Assembly (NCBI GenBank): GCA_023333565.1 | Contig: JAJKFH010001548.1 | Span: forward strand, 868,001 to 932,000 | DNA length: 64,000 nt | Source: Puffinus mauretanicus | Taxonomy: Eukaryota > Chordata > Aves > Procellariiformes > Procellariidae | Direction: 5' to 3' | Part shown: one piece after another, positions 1 to 11,010 of the stretch | Layout of the letters: every line of letters begins with the position of its first letter | Position numbering within the stretch: position 1 is the first letter of the stretch | Notes under the pieces: generated by a model | The model's input: only the letters and a program-made list of their open reading frames with translations | The model's database searches: none | What the model was told of the DNA's origin: nothing | Position numbers and translations under genes: made by a program

Positions 1-2757
1 CCATTCGACATCTTTGAAATGCATCGAGGGAACGCGTGTTCAAGCGTGCACGCGGCGCTGGGGGGTGACACGGTGACTTGCCTGGCTGGCTGTGCCTACG
101 CTACGGGACCAGGGAGTGCTCCCCTGCTCCGGCTGCGCAGCCCAGCTGCACGCACGGCGGGGCGAGATGGAGCCTTGCGCTGGCACGATGCAGTGGGTAC
201 CGCTACACACGGTCATCTGCAGAATAACAGCGTTCCCCACCTCACCCGGCTGTGGGGAGACAAAACCCTGCAATGCTCGTGAGAAATTCTTAGTTGCATT
301 GAAGAAAATCATGCAAATATTTCGACAGATGCTTACTTATCTCAAACCAGAAGAGCAAATTGCGTATCTCATGCTGAACAGGAGGGGACTGCTCTGTTCC
401 CTGCCGGCCAAACGAAAGGTCCTTCTCAGGACAAGCCAGAGCTGCACCGGCAACGTGGCAGAATCTGCAACACCATTTCCAGCCCGCCCGCACGGCCACT
501 TCGGTAGCTGCCACCTATATGAAACCTGTCACAGCAAAAAATGAACATATATAGTACTGAGGTGGGCTGCAATCATCCCGGTCTTGGCAAGACGAAGGCC
601 ACGGAGTAGATTAGCTGAAATGGAGCTCTCTTAGAACAAGCTTCATTTTTGACTGGGTTTGAAGCCAATGTGATGTGCTTATGCTTTCTTGTTATCACAA
701 GAGTAATTGGAGCAGCAATTTCAGCTTTGCCTGCAAAACCCTCAGCCCAGCTCTGAACAGGCCCTAGTCACCTCCCACGCAAATTTAACATTTCCTTTCT
801 CCATCAGTTTCTATCTCAAGAACAAAATTGGCCAGAGCTGCAATAAAGGGAGGAAATCCTGAGACCTTAGGCTATGTTTGTACGTGGAAATCGATCTCCT
901 GGGCTGGAACTGTGATTCATCCACACTACGAGAAGTAAAACCAGTATTTTGTACCCAATTAACAGAGGAAAAATCCCAGTCAAGATTGGGGTTTTGCATT
1001 TTCCTGTCATCCAAGTCTCTGTAAAACCAGAGGCTTGCCCTGTCATATTCTTTGCAAACTAGGAGGAAAATCGAACTGGAGCACGGCGTACTCTGCAGGG
1101 CACATCCCTTGAAGAGACAGCATCCATCCTCACCCTGTGATAGAGCACACCCATCTCCAGGAGATGTCCATATCCCTCTGGAAGATGTCCCACCTTACTT
1201 GTGGTCATTGTTCAACCAACTCAATTTAATGAGGTCTTCTGGAAGAAGACAGATTTCTCTCAGGAGACGGGACATGCAGGATCCATTCGGAACTGCAAAC
1301 GGAACCGTGCTAGAGCCGCGCGCGCGTCCCCTTCAGAGCACCGCGTCAGCCTGCGGTGACAGAGCACAGCCATCCATGGGTGCTGCACCCACCACATCCG
1401 AGCCAGCCGGTGGAGCAGATCTGTTTTATGGAGTTTATTGTCTCAGCACAACACACTAAAAATGGATTCTGCAGACACAGCAATAAAGGAACAGCCATTT
1501 CCCCCGCTGATTAGTTCAGGTTGTAATTACAGTTATGTTGTTGGTTTAGGATCACTATAAACCAGGCCTTGCTAGAGTACACATGGAGGCAGCAGTAATT
1601 TAAACATGCCAAAATCGGGCCACTTCCATTCTCAGCTGAATACTGTGCGGTCTCCTCTTAGGCACCGCAGCCCTGCGATGGAGAGCTCTGCTTCAAGTTC
1701 TGCTCTCTTCTTTCCTGGTTTTACAGAATCCTGTGCGGTACAGACCACAACCATCTCCTCATCTCCTTCTTTCTCTCATGCTCTCATTGAGCAAAAAATA
1801 TTTGTGACACAGGCTGCCCGGTGCCCCACCGAGAGCTTGCACAAAGTAGGTACAAACCCAGCAACCGATGATTTGCCTGAGCTCTCCCTCCTCTGACCAC
1901 TTGAAGCCTGACCCCCTCATTCCATAGCTTAATCGGGCAGAATCACTTTAATTACTCCTCTGCAGTCTATTCAAATTAGAAGCACATCGATCACAGGAAG
2001 AGCCTGGGATCCAGCCTGAGCCCCAGCTGTGGCTCACAGGAAAGTGAGCTGCTTACCCAGAATCTGATAAAAAGATCACCTTCATCCGATGGTTTCAGTC
2101 TGGCTGATGGAGACTGCACACCTGACCGGAGAGAAAGCCTTCGGTTAAATCACGTTGGGTGTAGAGAGACCTGCCTGAGCTCGTTCTCCTGCCAAGTAAC
2201 ACACGGCACGGGAGCAGAGGTGGCACCTCCCACACAACTGGGATGTAACTCAGACATGGGCTGTAGCTTGGATGGCAGCTCTGGGAGCATCCCAGTTTCC
2301 CTGGGCTCAGTCTATCCTGTCACTGGTCCTTCTAGCTATGGGAACTCGTTACACGATGGTGATATGGGCTGCAACTTGCCAGGTGTGGTCTTCGGTGTTA
2401 GATCTGGCCTGTCAAGAGTCTCTGTAAGAACATCTCTGTGGCATGTCCTCAGAAGGCTATGAAAGAACAGCCAAGCCACCATCCAGAAAACACAGCCAAT
2501 CCCAAATAAATCCCTTGGTTTACCTTCTCCATTCTCACTTTTCGCCATGAGTTCCTCAAGGAGTTGAGCAGATCTGCCTGCGGAGCACAGGCAGGTAAGG
2601 GGTGCTGGACCGTGAGCGTTGGGGCTGGATGCAGGTCTTTGGCCCAGGGCCCCTGCTCTGCGGTGCTGGGTTGCCAGAACTATCCTTTCCATCTCTCCTT
2701 TATCGCTGTGTTGTCTGGCACAGTCAGAATCGCTGCTCTGTTTATTTGGTCATTTTT
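1..2757. other. Gene-free stretch, mixed composition
   Basis: No coding region, RNA gene or clear transposon is recognised. Open frames here are under 155 codons, overlap on both strands and have no recognisable domain. A perfect octamer (ATGCAAAT, the POU-factor site) is at 311-318, but one or two are expected by chance in 64 kb. A moderately AT-rich block spans about 540-1050. Its part at 870-930 vaguely recalls an old sauropsid interspersed repeat, too weakly to name. AATAAA hexamers occur without any exon-like context. Confidence 0.6.
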
Positions 2758-2780
2758 GGGGTGGGGGGAGGGGATGAGGG
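2758..2780 (+). other. G-quadruplex motif
   Basis: Four G-runs (2758-2761, 2763-2768, 2770-2773, 2778-2780) are separated by loops of 1, 1 and 4 bases. This fits the canonical G3+N1-7 rule and predicts a parallel quadruplex on the + strand. It ends exactly where an AT-rich island begins, so the local base composition flips sharply here. Folding in cells is inference. Confidence 0.6.
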
Positions 2781-2945
2781 TATAATTTTCAGCGGTCTAT
2801 GACAGCATAATTAGGTAAATATAAATGAAAGAAAAACACACTCTTGAAGTCCAGGGACTTTCACATATTTTTCCTGTTATTCCATCTCACTGGAAAAATA
2901 AAAGCTACTCAGCATGAACATTTATTAGCAATTAGTATCTGGGGC
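2781..2945. promoter_or_regulatory. AT-rich island, candidate conserved non-coding element
   Basis: An abrupt AT-rich block sits in GC-rich DNA with no microsatellite structure. It carries homeodomain-type cores TAATTA (2808-2813) and CAATTAG (2929-2935) and a TAAATATAAATG stretch between them. There is no open frame of note. The composition and motif content resemble developmental enhancers. Conservation, and therefore function, is inference only. Confidence 0.3.
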
Positions 2946-5029
2946 GCTTGGGACCTCCTGGGACAAGGAGGTAATTAAAGCTTCCCACAGCCTTCTCCTT
3001 GGATTTTGCTATCCTGTGCTCCTTTCTGGTCCCAGCCCTGCCTGTCCATGACAGGACATTGCATTTGTGAGCCGGGGACCTGAGGCATCATCAGCATCAG
3101 ATAGCTCAGAGCAATGCCCTGGCTGCAGTCTGCCAGGCCAAAACCTCCAGACGATCCTCACCCTCACCCACAGTCAGTTAACCAACAAATGAAGCAAAAC
3201 CCCTTAGAAAAAGGGGGGGGGCCAAGAAGAGTAGCATGTGAAACCACCATAAAAGGGCAATAAAAAGATCTAAATCGGCAGCCCAACAGTCTGCATCTTC
3301 ACGACGACATCGCTGTGCACTTTTTTATTCTCTGCCCATTTAGACACACACTGAGCAGCTCCTTTAAAATCAAAGCCTTTGCACTTATATTGAAGGCAGC
3401 ATCTGTCGGCTTACTTTAAGCTCAAGTGGTAGACTTGGACGTAAGTTAACGCAAGATTTAGGAATCACCTTCACCATCGGGACGAGGAGTGTTTCCAGGA
3501 TGCTGTTTGTCTCCGAAAGAAGGCAGCTTTTGGCAAGGGGAAGATTTGCATCTTCCCCCGCAATGCTGGGAGCCAGAGCAGCAGGGCATCGTGTAGGTGT
3601 GCAGAGCAGGAACTGGTGCTGGCTCGCTCACTGCCTCACCTGCCCGAAGAGTAAGAGAAATACCACAATGCACAGCCCTAATATCCTTGCAGAGGCTATT
3701 GATGTTACTATTTTTATACTTTTTTTTTTTACCTTCCTGGATCAGAATTCGAGGTCTTGGTTTCCCCTCATGAAATGAAGAGATTCTGTATAGGTAATAT
3801 TTATGCATAAGGTCCCTGAGAAACCCTCACCTTATAAAGGATGCACTCAGAACCCTGATTACGTATCTCAGCAGTAATTATTAAAAAAAAAAAATCACAA
3901 ACTCCCCTATTTTTCAATGACTTTGTTTTAAATCTGCTATCTAATAGTAGTCACAAATGAAGCTGGCTGCAATCAGAGATCAGAGGCACTTTCAAAGTTT
4001 TACAGAATGTCTTTGGAGGGAGACGGTGAAGGTAAAATTGAGCATTAGGAGAGAAGCGCTTCCTTTTACAATGAAATGAGAACAGAAAAAAAAATAAAGA
4101 TCAGATTAACTTGTCACCACATGTAATTGTAACCGCGCACTCCTGGAGCGCTCTGAGGACCATACAGACACTAAGGGGCAGGCTGCCATCACCAGTCTGA
4201 AACCGCACCACAGCTAACCGTCCAGCCCTGCCATGAACAGGGCTGCTCTGATACGTAACAGCACGTGCTTCAGGGCTGGGCCACGCTCAGCCGTTCAGAG
4301 CTGGGCCAGGAGAGGAACCAAAGGCCCCCCTGCCTCTGCTCCAACCACCACGTCCCCTTCCCCAGTCCTCCCGGTCCTCACTGACTGGCTTGCCGGCATT
4401 CAGCCCTATAAGCTGGTAGTTCATGCTTGCAGGATGTGTTCTCACAGCTGTAGTCTGTGCCACCCTGGAAAAGCCAAACATGGCAAGTCTGATGACATTT
4501 CAGTCAATTTTTTTTTTTATTGCTGGGAGCTTCAAAGCTTGTCAGTTTTGCAGCCAAGCTGGAACCTTGCTGCTGTGAGGAGGGCCAAGGCTGGGTTTGT
4601 TCTGCTGATGAAGAGCAAGACGGGAGAGGACCAGAACTGAGACAGAGCTGGGCTTCCTCCTCCTGCTCCTGCTGGCAGAAGGGAAAGGTCAGGGGGACAG
4701 TGACCAGCACCGAGCTGCAGCTCCCTCCTCAACAGTGCAGAGAGCTACCCTGTTCCCACCTCGAACCAGGACCCCTGACTCTGTTAGAGCACAGACCCCA
4801 AGGGCTGGATTTGCCCCAGAGAATTCACAGTCAAGCCAGGCTGATGCTGTAAGGTCCCACCACCCACTTGCCTAGAAGCTGCATTCCACCCCCGGACTGC
4901 AGCGGGGACAGGCAGGTCCCAGCCCAACCTGCTGCCACCACCACCCGAAGCCTTTGAACATGACTGCTGGTTTTCAATCTGAAATTCCAGCGTCCAACCA
5001 AGTAAATAATTGTACATGTCACATTTATT
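2946..5029. other. Gene-free stretch with AT-rich middle
   Basis: No gene is recognised. AT-rich DNA runs from about 3240 to 4130 with a T-run near 3720-3730 and an A-run at about 3883-3894. An SRF-type CArG sequence (CCATAAAAGG) is at 3247-3256, but this degenerate motif is expected a few times by chance in 64 kb. A G9 run is at 3213-3221. The part from 4140 to 5000 is GC-richer and shows no structure. Confidence 0.55.
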
Positions 5030-5200
5030 TACTGCCTCCAATAATTCTTTGCTGGCCCTTTTGGTTTGGATGTAAGTGACTTTTTAATATATATTTTCTC
5101 ACACTGGTGGCACATAATAAAGTAATCATGTAATTACTGCAGCCATAAATTTGTCACCTTGGCAAGTAATTTTTATGACTTAGAACAAGAGAAGAAAAGT
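5030..5200. promoter_or_regulatory. AT-rich island with homeodomain dyad
   Basis: AT-rich, non-repetitive block. It contains a dyad with arms GTAAT (5122-5126) and ATTAC (5133-5137) around a 6-bp spacer, giving two facing TAAT homeodomain cores. A CCATAAAT sequence just downstream resembles caudal/posterior-HOX sites. There is no coding potential. Candidate enhancer or conserved non-coding element; the assignment is inference from composition and motifs. Confidence 0.33.
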
Positions 5201-5565
5201 GTGTCTCCTTTTCTGCAGTGATGTGGTTTGTGGTCACAATCACTTTAAGGGGTGGGTTAGTTTGTGTCATTCTCCTGATTCAGGCGCTTAGAATTTGTTT
5301 ATACTTTGATCGAGTCTTTCCTTCACTACTTGCTCAGTGATATTAAAACATTTTCAGAATTTAACCCCCTTGCAAATAAGAAAAACCCCACCTGGGAAGC
5401 CGGGCACTGAAGACCAAGGCACAGAAGACTTATCAGCCTCCTGATCTCACTGGTACACCTAGGAGCGACGCAGGCAGGAGGGCTGGGTTCGTGGCTCTCA
5501 GCCAGGGCACACCGGCGTTTTCCTGGGAAAAGGGACATCAGAGTAACAGATTTAAAACATCAGTA
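5201..5565. other. Gene-free stretch
   Basis: Nothing recognised: no coding region, repeat or clear regulatory motif. Composition is mixed. Confidence 0.5.
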
Positions 5566-5700
5566 CTGAAAGGGACCCCAAGCAGCCTCACCCCAGGACA
5601 GAATCACCCATTCCCTGCTATTGCTGACAGATGTTTGTTTGCCCTCTCCTTGAAGAGGCACAATGATGGAGAAAAGCCAACATTTCTCCAGAAAACATAA
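5566..5700 (-). mobile_element. CR1 LINE 3' fragment, decayed, antisense
   Basis: Read on the + strand this resembles the reverse complement of the 3' part of CR1 elements. It begins with a GAAAGGGACC-like end, passes a block around CAGGACAGAATCACC, then a GACAGATGTTTGT block (about 5625-5637), and ends in an AATGATGGAGA block (about 5662-5672) where CR1 antisense copies usually read AATGATGGAGATTCC. These landmarks are in the correct order and spacing. Divergence is high and no tail repeat or target-site duplication is visible, so the insertion is old and truncated. CR1 copies encode a reverse transcriptase elsewhere in the element; none of it is present here. Confidence 0.62.
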
Positions 5701-5819
5701 CCTGGAATTTCACTGTTTTCACAGGTAGAAGATTTCCCTTTTCTCTAGTATTTATAGTTCTTGCTGCCACTCTCCCAGCCCCTCCCAAATACATCATGAA
5801 GAGCTGTGGCAACATTTTC

Positions 5820-6165
5820 AGGTTTCAGAAAACTCAGAGTGTTTGGAATTAGTTTTCACAGCGATACCTCTGATTTACAAAAGTACTGCAAATAGCTTGC
5901 TTTTTAAAAAGCAACTTTCCATCGTGACCTTATTTTATTACAATATAGGTACAAAACACATTTCAACTGATGAAGTTACAAACAAAAAGAGAATACTAAT
6001 ATTCATTTTGACAAATCAGATCGGAAATTTCCAGCTGTGCTACACTGCTTCATTAGGATTATTTTTGTTTGATCTGTAAATTAAATTTTTCTTCTTGCAA
6101 AGGTTTTATTTTGGATAAAATAGTGTTTTCCAGGAGGGAAATACTTCATTAGAATTTTCTTAATC
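5820..6165. promoter_or_regulatory. AT-rich island with perfect 18-bp palindrome
   Basis: A long AT-rich block without simple-repeat structure. It contains the perfect palindrome TTGCTTTTTAAAAAGCAA at 5897-5914. No transposon ends are recognisable and no convincing open frame is present. It could be a regulatory element, or simply relaxed AT-rich intergenic DNA. Confidence 0.3.
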
Positions 6166-6459
6166 ACTTATAGCCCCATGTCAGCAAGGCTGATTTCAAT
6201 GCTTTGATGCTAGGTGTATGTTTGAGCACTCTATGGCATCGGAGCAGCAGTTTTCAGTTTCCTCCTGTCCTCTTTTCCATCTCAACACAACATATCCCTC
6301 TAATTCAAGGAGCTATGAACTGGATTCAATGTGCTGCCAATCTGCATCCAAATAGCTGGCAACAGTGAATTTTTCCCATTTCAAAACTCTCCACATGAAA
6401 GTCCCAAAGTGTTTGAGACATGCAAGTTGCGAGTTACGCTCCAGGATGCAGATCTGTGG
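6166..6459. other. Gene-free stretch
   Basis: Nothing recognised apart from mixed sequence leading into the MIR-like relic. Confidence 0.5.
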
Positions 6460-6570
6460 GCAAGCTGAAGTACAGAGCAGGTACATGACTCACCCCGATT
6501 TAATGCTAGAAGCCAGTGGTAGAGCTGGACTCTGTAGCCAGAAAGCTCTGCACTTTAAGCAGAAGCTTTC
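6460..6570 (-). mobile_element. MIR/CORE-SINE relic, antisense
   Basis: The + strand follows the reverse complement of MIR. A CTGAAGTACAGAGCAGGTACATGACTC-like block matches the antisense 'ctgaggcacagagaggttaagtgactt' region. A CAGTGGTAGAGCTGGACTC block (about 6511-6530) follows, matching the antisense 'agtggcagagctgggattc' region. A CTCTGCACTTTAA end then corresponds to the antisense A/B-box flank of the tRNA-derived head. Order and spacing agree, and divergence is high. MIR is an ancient tRNA-derived SINE whose copies survive as faint relics in amniotes and are sometimes co-opted as enhancers. Confidence 0.55.
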
Positions 6571-8689
6571 AGATCTTTTCAATTTTCAGTTTTCCCTGGT
6601 GGAAAGAAGGATACTGCTGGTGATTCCTGTATCACATATCTGAATATCCATTTCTTAGTCACCTTTTGAAGAGCTCCAACAAACAGGTCATGACCCCACA
6701 GGGGATCTAATGGCCCTCAGGGACAAAATGCCTCTCCCCAGAGTGGGTTTTGCCACCAATTCTGGATGATTGCTGCCGAAGAGAGAAAAATCAGGTAAGA
6801 GGAGTCTTTCCTTGTCCCCCAGGATAAATTCCCTGCCACCCCCCCACAGGAAAGGGGGTAATTGTGATTACACTGCTCCTGAACGCCGCTCAGACAGCGA
6901 TCCCTTGAAAGACAGGCTCACACATTTTGCCCTGTCATAGTCAGGGGCTCTTCCTGACAAACTAGTTGCTGCTGCTACTCAAGCAGCATGTTTTATTCAT
7001 GCCAAAGAGTGTTCTTCTGGCCGCGTCAACATCAAGCAAATGCAGCACAGAGTGGGCCAGTTGGGTTCATCCCAGGAAATCATTTATCTCCCTTAGGGAA
7101 GTGCTGTGCAATGCCCTTAAGCCCTCACTGATATTTAATGGTGCGAGTCTGATGCTTAAGCACCGTCCCTGCGCTGAAGTTGTCTTGCTTCTGCGTTGCT
7201 TTAAGGCAACAATCGCTAGCGTTTGCAAAGGCTGAGGGGAAGGATTTGTTTAATGCAGCCCCAAGCCCCTGCCCTAATGGGTTGTTAATCCATACCCAGT
7301 GCATCAAATTTGCCAGCTGACTCCCAGGGGTCCCCAACATGCCTCCATCCTCCAGACGTTTGCTGGCAGCCTGCGGTTTCCTGGGATCCCCTAGGGAAAC
7401 GAAACAGTGACTGTAATAACAACCCCCACGCAGCCCCCTCCCTCCTGACCCAAAAGCAGTTGGCAGCCAAAGTGATATGCACATTACTGGATTTATATGA
7501 AGTGCTGCTGAGCAAGAAAGATTTGAGGGGGTTTAACAGCTAGATGGGACCGAGAGATGATCTCAGTGCATTGGCTTGTGCTGCGAGGAAGGCCGAGAGC
7601 TTTAAAGTAACAGAACAGGAGAAGCCTGCAGAGAGCGGAGGTGCCTCCTCCTGTCCCCACGGGACAGCCAGCACACCCGAGGCACTGTCAGAAGCCGCAG
7701 TAGGACCATGACCGTGTGAGGCAGTTGAATGTGTGCTACCCAGAAGTGGCCTTAGGTGACAAGACTGCAATCCCAAATGATGCTTATACCCCAGGTCTGC
7801 CCAGTACAGGGGCAGAGTGAGAAACTTGGTTTTCTCACGTAGACTCCCATCATGCTACAATGCTGGAAAAAGCAAGGGCCTCCTGAACATGAAAGAGGGT
7901 TTTATCCAGCCATCAGGCTTGTACCTGATCAAGTCCGGAAGGATGTCTTGCTGAGGGAGTTTACTAGCTCCTTGGTGATGTTTAGAGTGGACGCTCCATG
8001 TCAATTTGCCCTGTAATAGCAGGGTGAATTTCTGTGCATCTGCAGGCTCTGATAACACCGGCCAGACGGAGACTTCACCCACAGGGATGGCGTGCTTTGC
8101 CTGTACACAGACCGCCTAGATGCTGACTGAGAGCACCCCCTGCTAGCAGCCGATACACAGCTCTGCCAATAGCCAAAAACTCGCAGCAATAGCCTGTTGC
8201 TCCCCTGGTCCGGCTGATGGCTGCTGTGCTGCGGCCCCCTCCCCGCTTCCCCCGGTCAGGGTTTTCTTCCCAGACCTCAGCTGTATTTCTGCCTGGATCC
8301 GCAGTACCCTTTCACACCATCTCAGGGTCCCTCTCGGGTGAAGTCAGTCTCGTGGAACTGGAGCTCAACTCAGGGCATCTCAACAAAGCAAACTAGCACC
8401 AACTAGAAAGGAAGTTACGAGCACCCACTAAACCCCAACCAAGTGATCAAGTCTCAACAGGAGACAAATCACGTTCATCAGGGGTGAGTAGCTGTGGGAT
8501 TAACCCCTTTGGTCGCTCCTCACCCCCTTCAGACAGAAAAGCTTTTAATAGGTCAGCAGATAAAAAAAGCAGCAGCGAAAACATTCCTTATCTCCCCTGC
8601 CATGCCTGGGCTCTGTAATACAACTGATTCCTGCGATGTGCAGACCTACTCAAACAAGTTTATCTTCATTCGAGGAATAGTCATACAGT
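6571..8689. other. Gene-free stretch
   Basis: No coding region, RNA gene or transposon recognised. Open frames are short and lie on both strands. Composition is mixed, with no tandem repeat. Confidence 0.55.
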
Positions 8690-8800
8690 GAGATTGCAAT
8701 GTAATTACCTTCTCACAAACCCTAACTGGAAATCTTCACATCCAGTCATTAGCTTTAAGACAAGCAGACAGGCAATTACATCTGAATAAATGACTGAGAA
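8690..8800. promoter_or_regulatory. AT-rich island with GTAATTAC palindrome
   Basis: A short AT-rich block contains the homeodomain-type palindrome GTAATTAC (8701-8708) and a second CAATTAC site (8773-8779). No coding potential. A candidate conserved non-coding element by composition and motif content only. Confidence 0.28.
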
Positions 8801-9214
8801 ATGAATCCAGGAGACTCTCAGCCCTGATTCAACCTCCAGTGCACAATCTTAGGTGCAGCAGCAAGCTGTCCATCAGGCTTACCTGTACATGGCACGATCC
8901 TTTGCTTCTCCACACCAGTCATCCTGGCCATCCCAAGACTCCCACAGGTGACCTGAGATCTCCCTCCCTGTGACCCTGGTGTGGGCAAGCTACCTGCCTG
9001 CCTCCCCCATGCTCTGCAATGGACCTGGGTAACCTTGGCAAGGCCTGGCCCGAGGCTCCAACGCCTCCTGAGTATGTCACTCTTGGCTGAACTCCTCCTT
9101 CACCTTTTCCCTTCCTCTCTTTTCTCAGGAGGTTTATAAGCCCTGATGCTGAATGTGTGAAGTCTCCCAAGCAGGTGAGCAATAAAACGTCCGAGACCTC
9201 ATTGCAGGGGAGAG
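8801..9214. other. Gene-free stretch
   Basis: Nothing recognised. GC content rises through this piece. Confidence 0.5.
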
Positions 9215-9330
9215 ACAGCAGCTCTAGTCTAGTGGTTAGAGCACGCAGGCAGCAAGCCAGGACACTTGGGATCAATGCCTGGCTCCAGCATAAACTTGCT
9301 CAGTGGCCCTGGGAAAGTGGCAGAGGGGAG
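9215..9330 (+). mobile_element. MIR/tRNA-derived SINE relic, sense
   Basis: The sequence TCTAGTGGTTAGAGCACGC (about 9228-9246) is the hallmark tRNA-derived head of MIR-type SINEs. It is followed in order by GCCAGGACACTTGGGATCAATGCCTGG, matching the 'gggttcgaatcccgg' B-box region, and then by a CTTGCTCAGTGGCCCTGGGAAAGTG block matching the 'gctgtgtgaccttgggcaagt' core. The pol III A and B boxes are degenerate, so no transcription is expected. Orientation is opposite to the relic at 6460-6570. Confidence 0.6.
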
Positions 9331-10489
9331 CAGGCTTTCCACAGGAGCTGGGTTTCCCTCCACGCGGTGCTTCAGTGGGGGTCAGCTTTTCTGAAGGGTC
9401 CAGCATCCACTAGTACCCACAGTGGCACAGAACGCCCCCCAGATGGTTAGGAACCACTCTCCCTCCACTGGGGTCATCAACCTTCCTCTTCCTCGCTCCC
9501 CTGTAAGACTGGAACAACACAGCTGGCTGGTTTCCAAGCCCTTCCCAATGAGGGCAGGGGAGTTGCACTGAATATATTTCCCAGCCACGCTCTTTCTGAA
9601 AGCTATTTTAAAAAGCCAAATGCAACACTCCCCCCCCCATAGACCCCTCTAAAGACTCTGCATTTAATCGTCCTCCTGTGGGTGCCAGCATTACCATCTA
9701 CCTACAGGAGAAAGGGCAGGCGCATAATGGAACTGCCAGCCACCTCACGGTACCCATAATATTGATTCAGGGGCTGCTGTCTGGTACTCACCAGGTCTGC
9801 ATTCTTGCTCTCCTCCCTCCATTTTACCATCAAGATGGATATTTTATCTTGTGTGATTATTTACTTAACGAAACACAGGTATTTGCAGCCCAGAGGGTAT
9901 TCCCCACTGGGAGGCTGGAATAACAGTTTCGCACGGCACAGCACATCAGGCTTTGGGAGTACTGACAGCATCCTTTACAGGGGGAGATGGCGGTGTTGGG
10001 GAGGAGGAGCTGAAGCAGCTGAAGAGGTTGTTTGATTGTTTCCTGGTTGTGAAAAAAGTCAGCTGGTTATGGAGAGAGAAGAGGAGGAGGGAGAAGGCAG
10101 GGAAGGTGTGGGGGAGGGGGTGGGTGGCCTGCTGACGATGGGAACGACACTTCTGGCACCAGCTTTGTACATATGGAAGCCTGGATTCCTGGCGAGCCAG
10201 GGCTGTGGGTGGCCAGGTCTCCCTTATCTCCCGGGGGAGGGTGCTTCCTGGATGCAGAGCCTCCTCCCACCCCCAAAAGAAACAGCTACAACTCTCCCTT
10301 TGTCTTCTGCAGAAACCTCGAATTAACGTCTTGTTACGATGCACAGGGGAAGGAGCCTCGCCGCATGCTCTCCTTCTCCATGCTCCCACACTGCCGACAA
10401 GGCAAATTCATTTGGCTGCGGAAAGTCCCAGCAAGGCCCCTGCAGCAAGGGCTGGAGCTCTGCTCGCTGCCGGGCGACAGGAGCCAAGG
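9331..10489. other. Gene-free stretch with polypurine tract
   Basis: No gene recognised. A C9 run is at 9630-9638. A nearly pure purine tract runs from about 10071 to 10128. Its G-runs at 10110-10114, 10116-10120 and 10122-10124 could support triplex or partial quadruplex structure. A polypyrimidine-CTGCAG sequence near 10290-10313 resembles a splice acceptor, but no matching exon or donor can be shown. Confidence 0.5.
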
Positions 10490-11010
10490 ACCCTTCCCTC
10501 TGCTCTTCCAGAGCGCCCCTTCCCAGCCCTGGCAGCGGCCGCGCCCGAGTCACAGGCACTCCCAAACCGCAGGGCGATCAAAACCAGATGATGAAGATGC
10601 ATGCCCCCTACAAGCGGTCCCGCTGCCAGGCCTGCGGAACCGCCGCGAACCCACCCTCTCCGCGCAGGGAGCAGCGCTCCAGCCTCCCCGCTGACCTCAC
10701 CGCAGGCTGAGCTCTCCAACAGCCCGCGCTCGGAACCGAAGAGCAGGCCCAGGGCGGGCGGCACGGCCTGGCGAGGAGGCGCTGGGCTTGTCCTCGGGCA
10801 GGAGGGGGGCTGCGAGCGGGCCGCGGCTCCCGGGGGCTGGGGGGGGGGGGGGCGGCTGCAGCCCCACCACTTCCATTGCGGCGCGGCCCGGCCCTCACGG
10901 CAGTCGCCTGTCACATGCCTCGCGTCCTGCCTCCTGATTGGCTGCGTGGTCTATATGAGCGCGTCCCCGCAGAAGGTGCTAGAAGGCGCTGTCTCGCTGA
11001 GGGGGAGGAG
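10490..11010. promoter_or_regulatory. CpG island, candidate promoter region
   Basis: CpG dinucleotides are dense throughout (by eye around fifty in this block, against sparse CpG on both sides), with GC-box-like GGGCGG sequences and a G14 run at about 10839-10852. Unmethylated CpG islands in vertebrates usually mark promoters. At the right edge are an inverted CCAAT box (ATTGG, 10937-10941) and a TATA-like TATATGA (10952-10958), which would direct rightward transcription starting near 10980. No recognisable first coding exon follows. The transcript could be non-coding, or the coding exons could lie far away. Confidence 0.5.
10937..10985 (+). promoter_or_regulatory. CCAAT/TATA-like core promoter candidate
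   Basis: ATTGGCTG (inverted CCAAT, binds NF-Y) is followed 10 bp later by TATATGAG inside the CpG island. The spacing is tighter than the usual 40-50 bp between these boxes, which lowers confidence. If real, transcription would run rightward from about 10980-10990, into DNA where I see no protein-coding exon. Confidence 0.3.

Noticed and set aside
10270..10313. CTCTCCCTTTGTCTTCTGCAG splice-acceptor-like sequence
   Set aside because: No exon, donor or conserved peptide can be tied to it. Such sequences are common in 64 kb.
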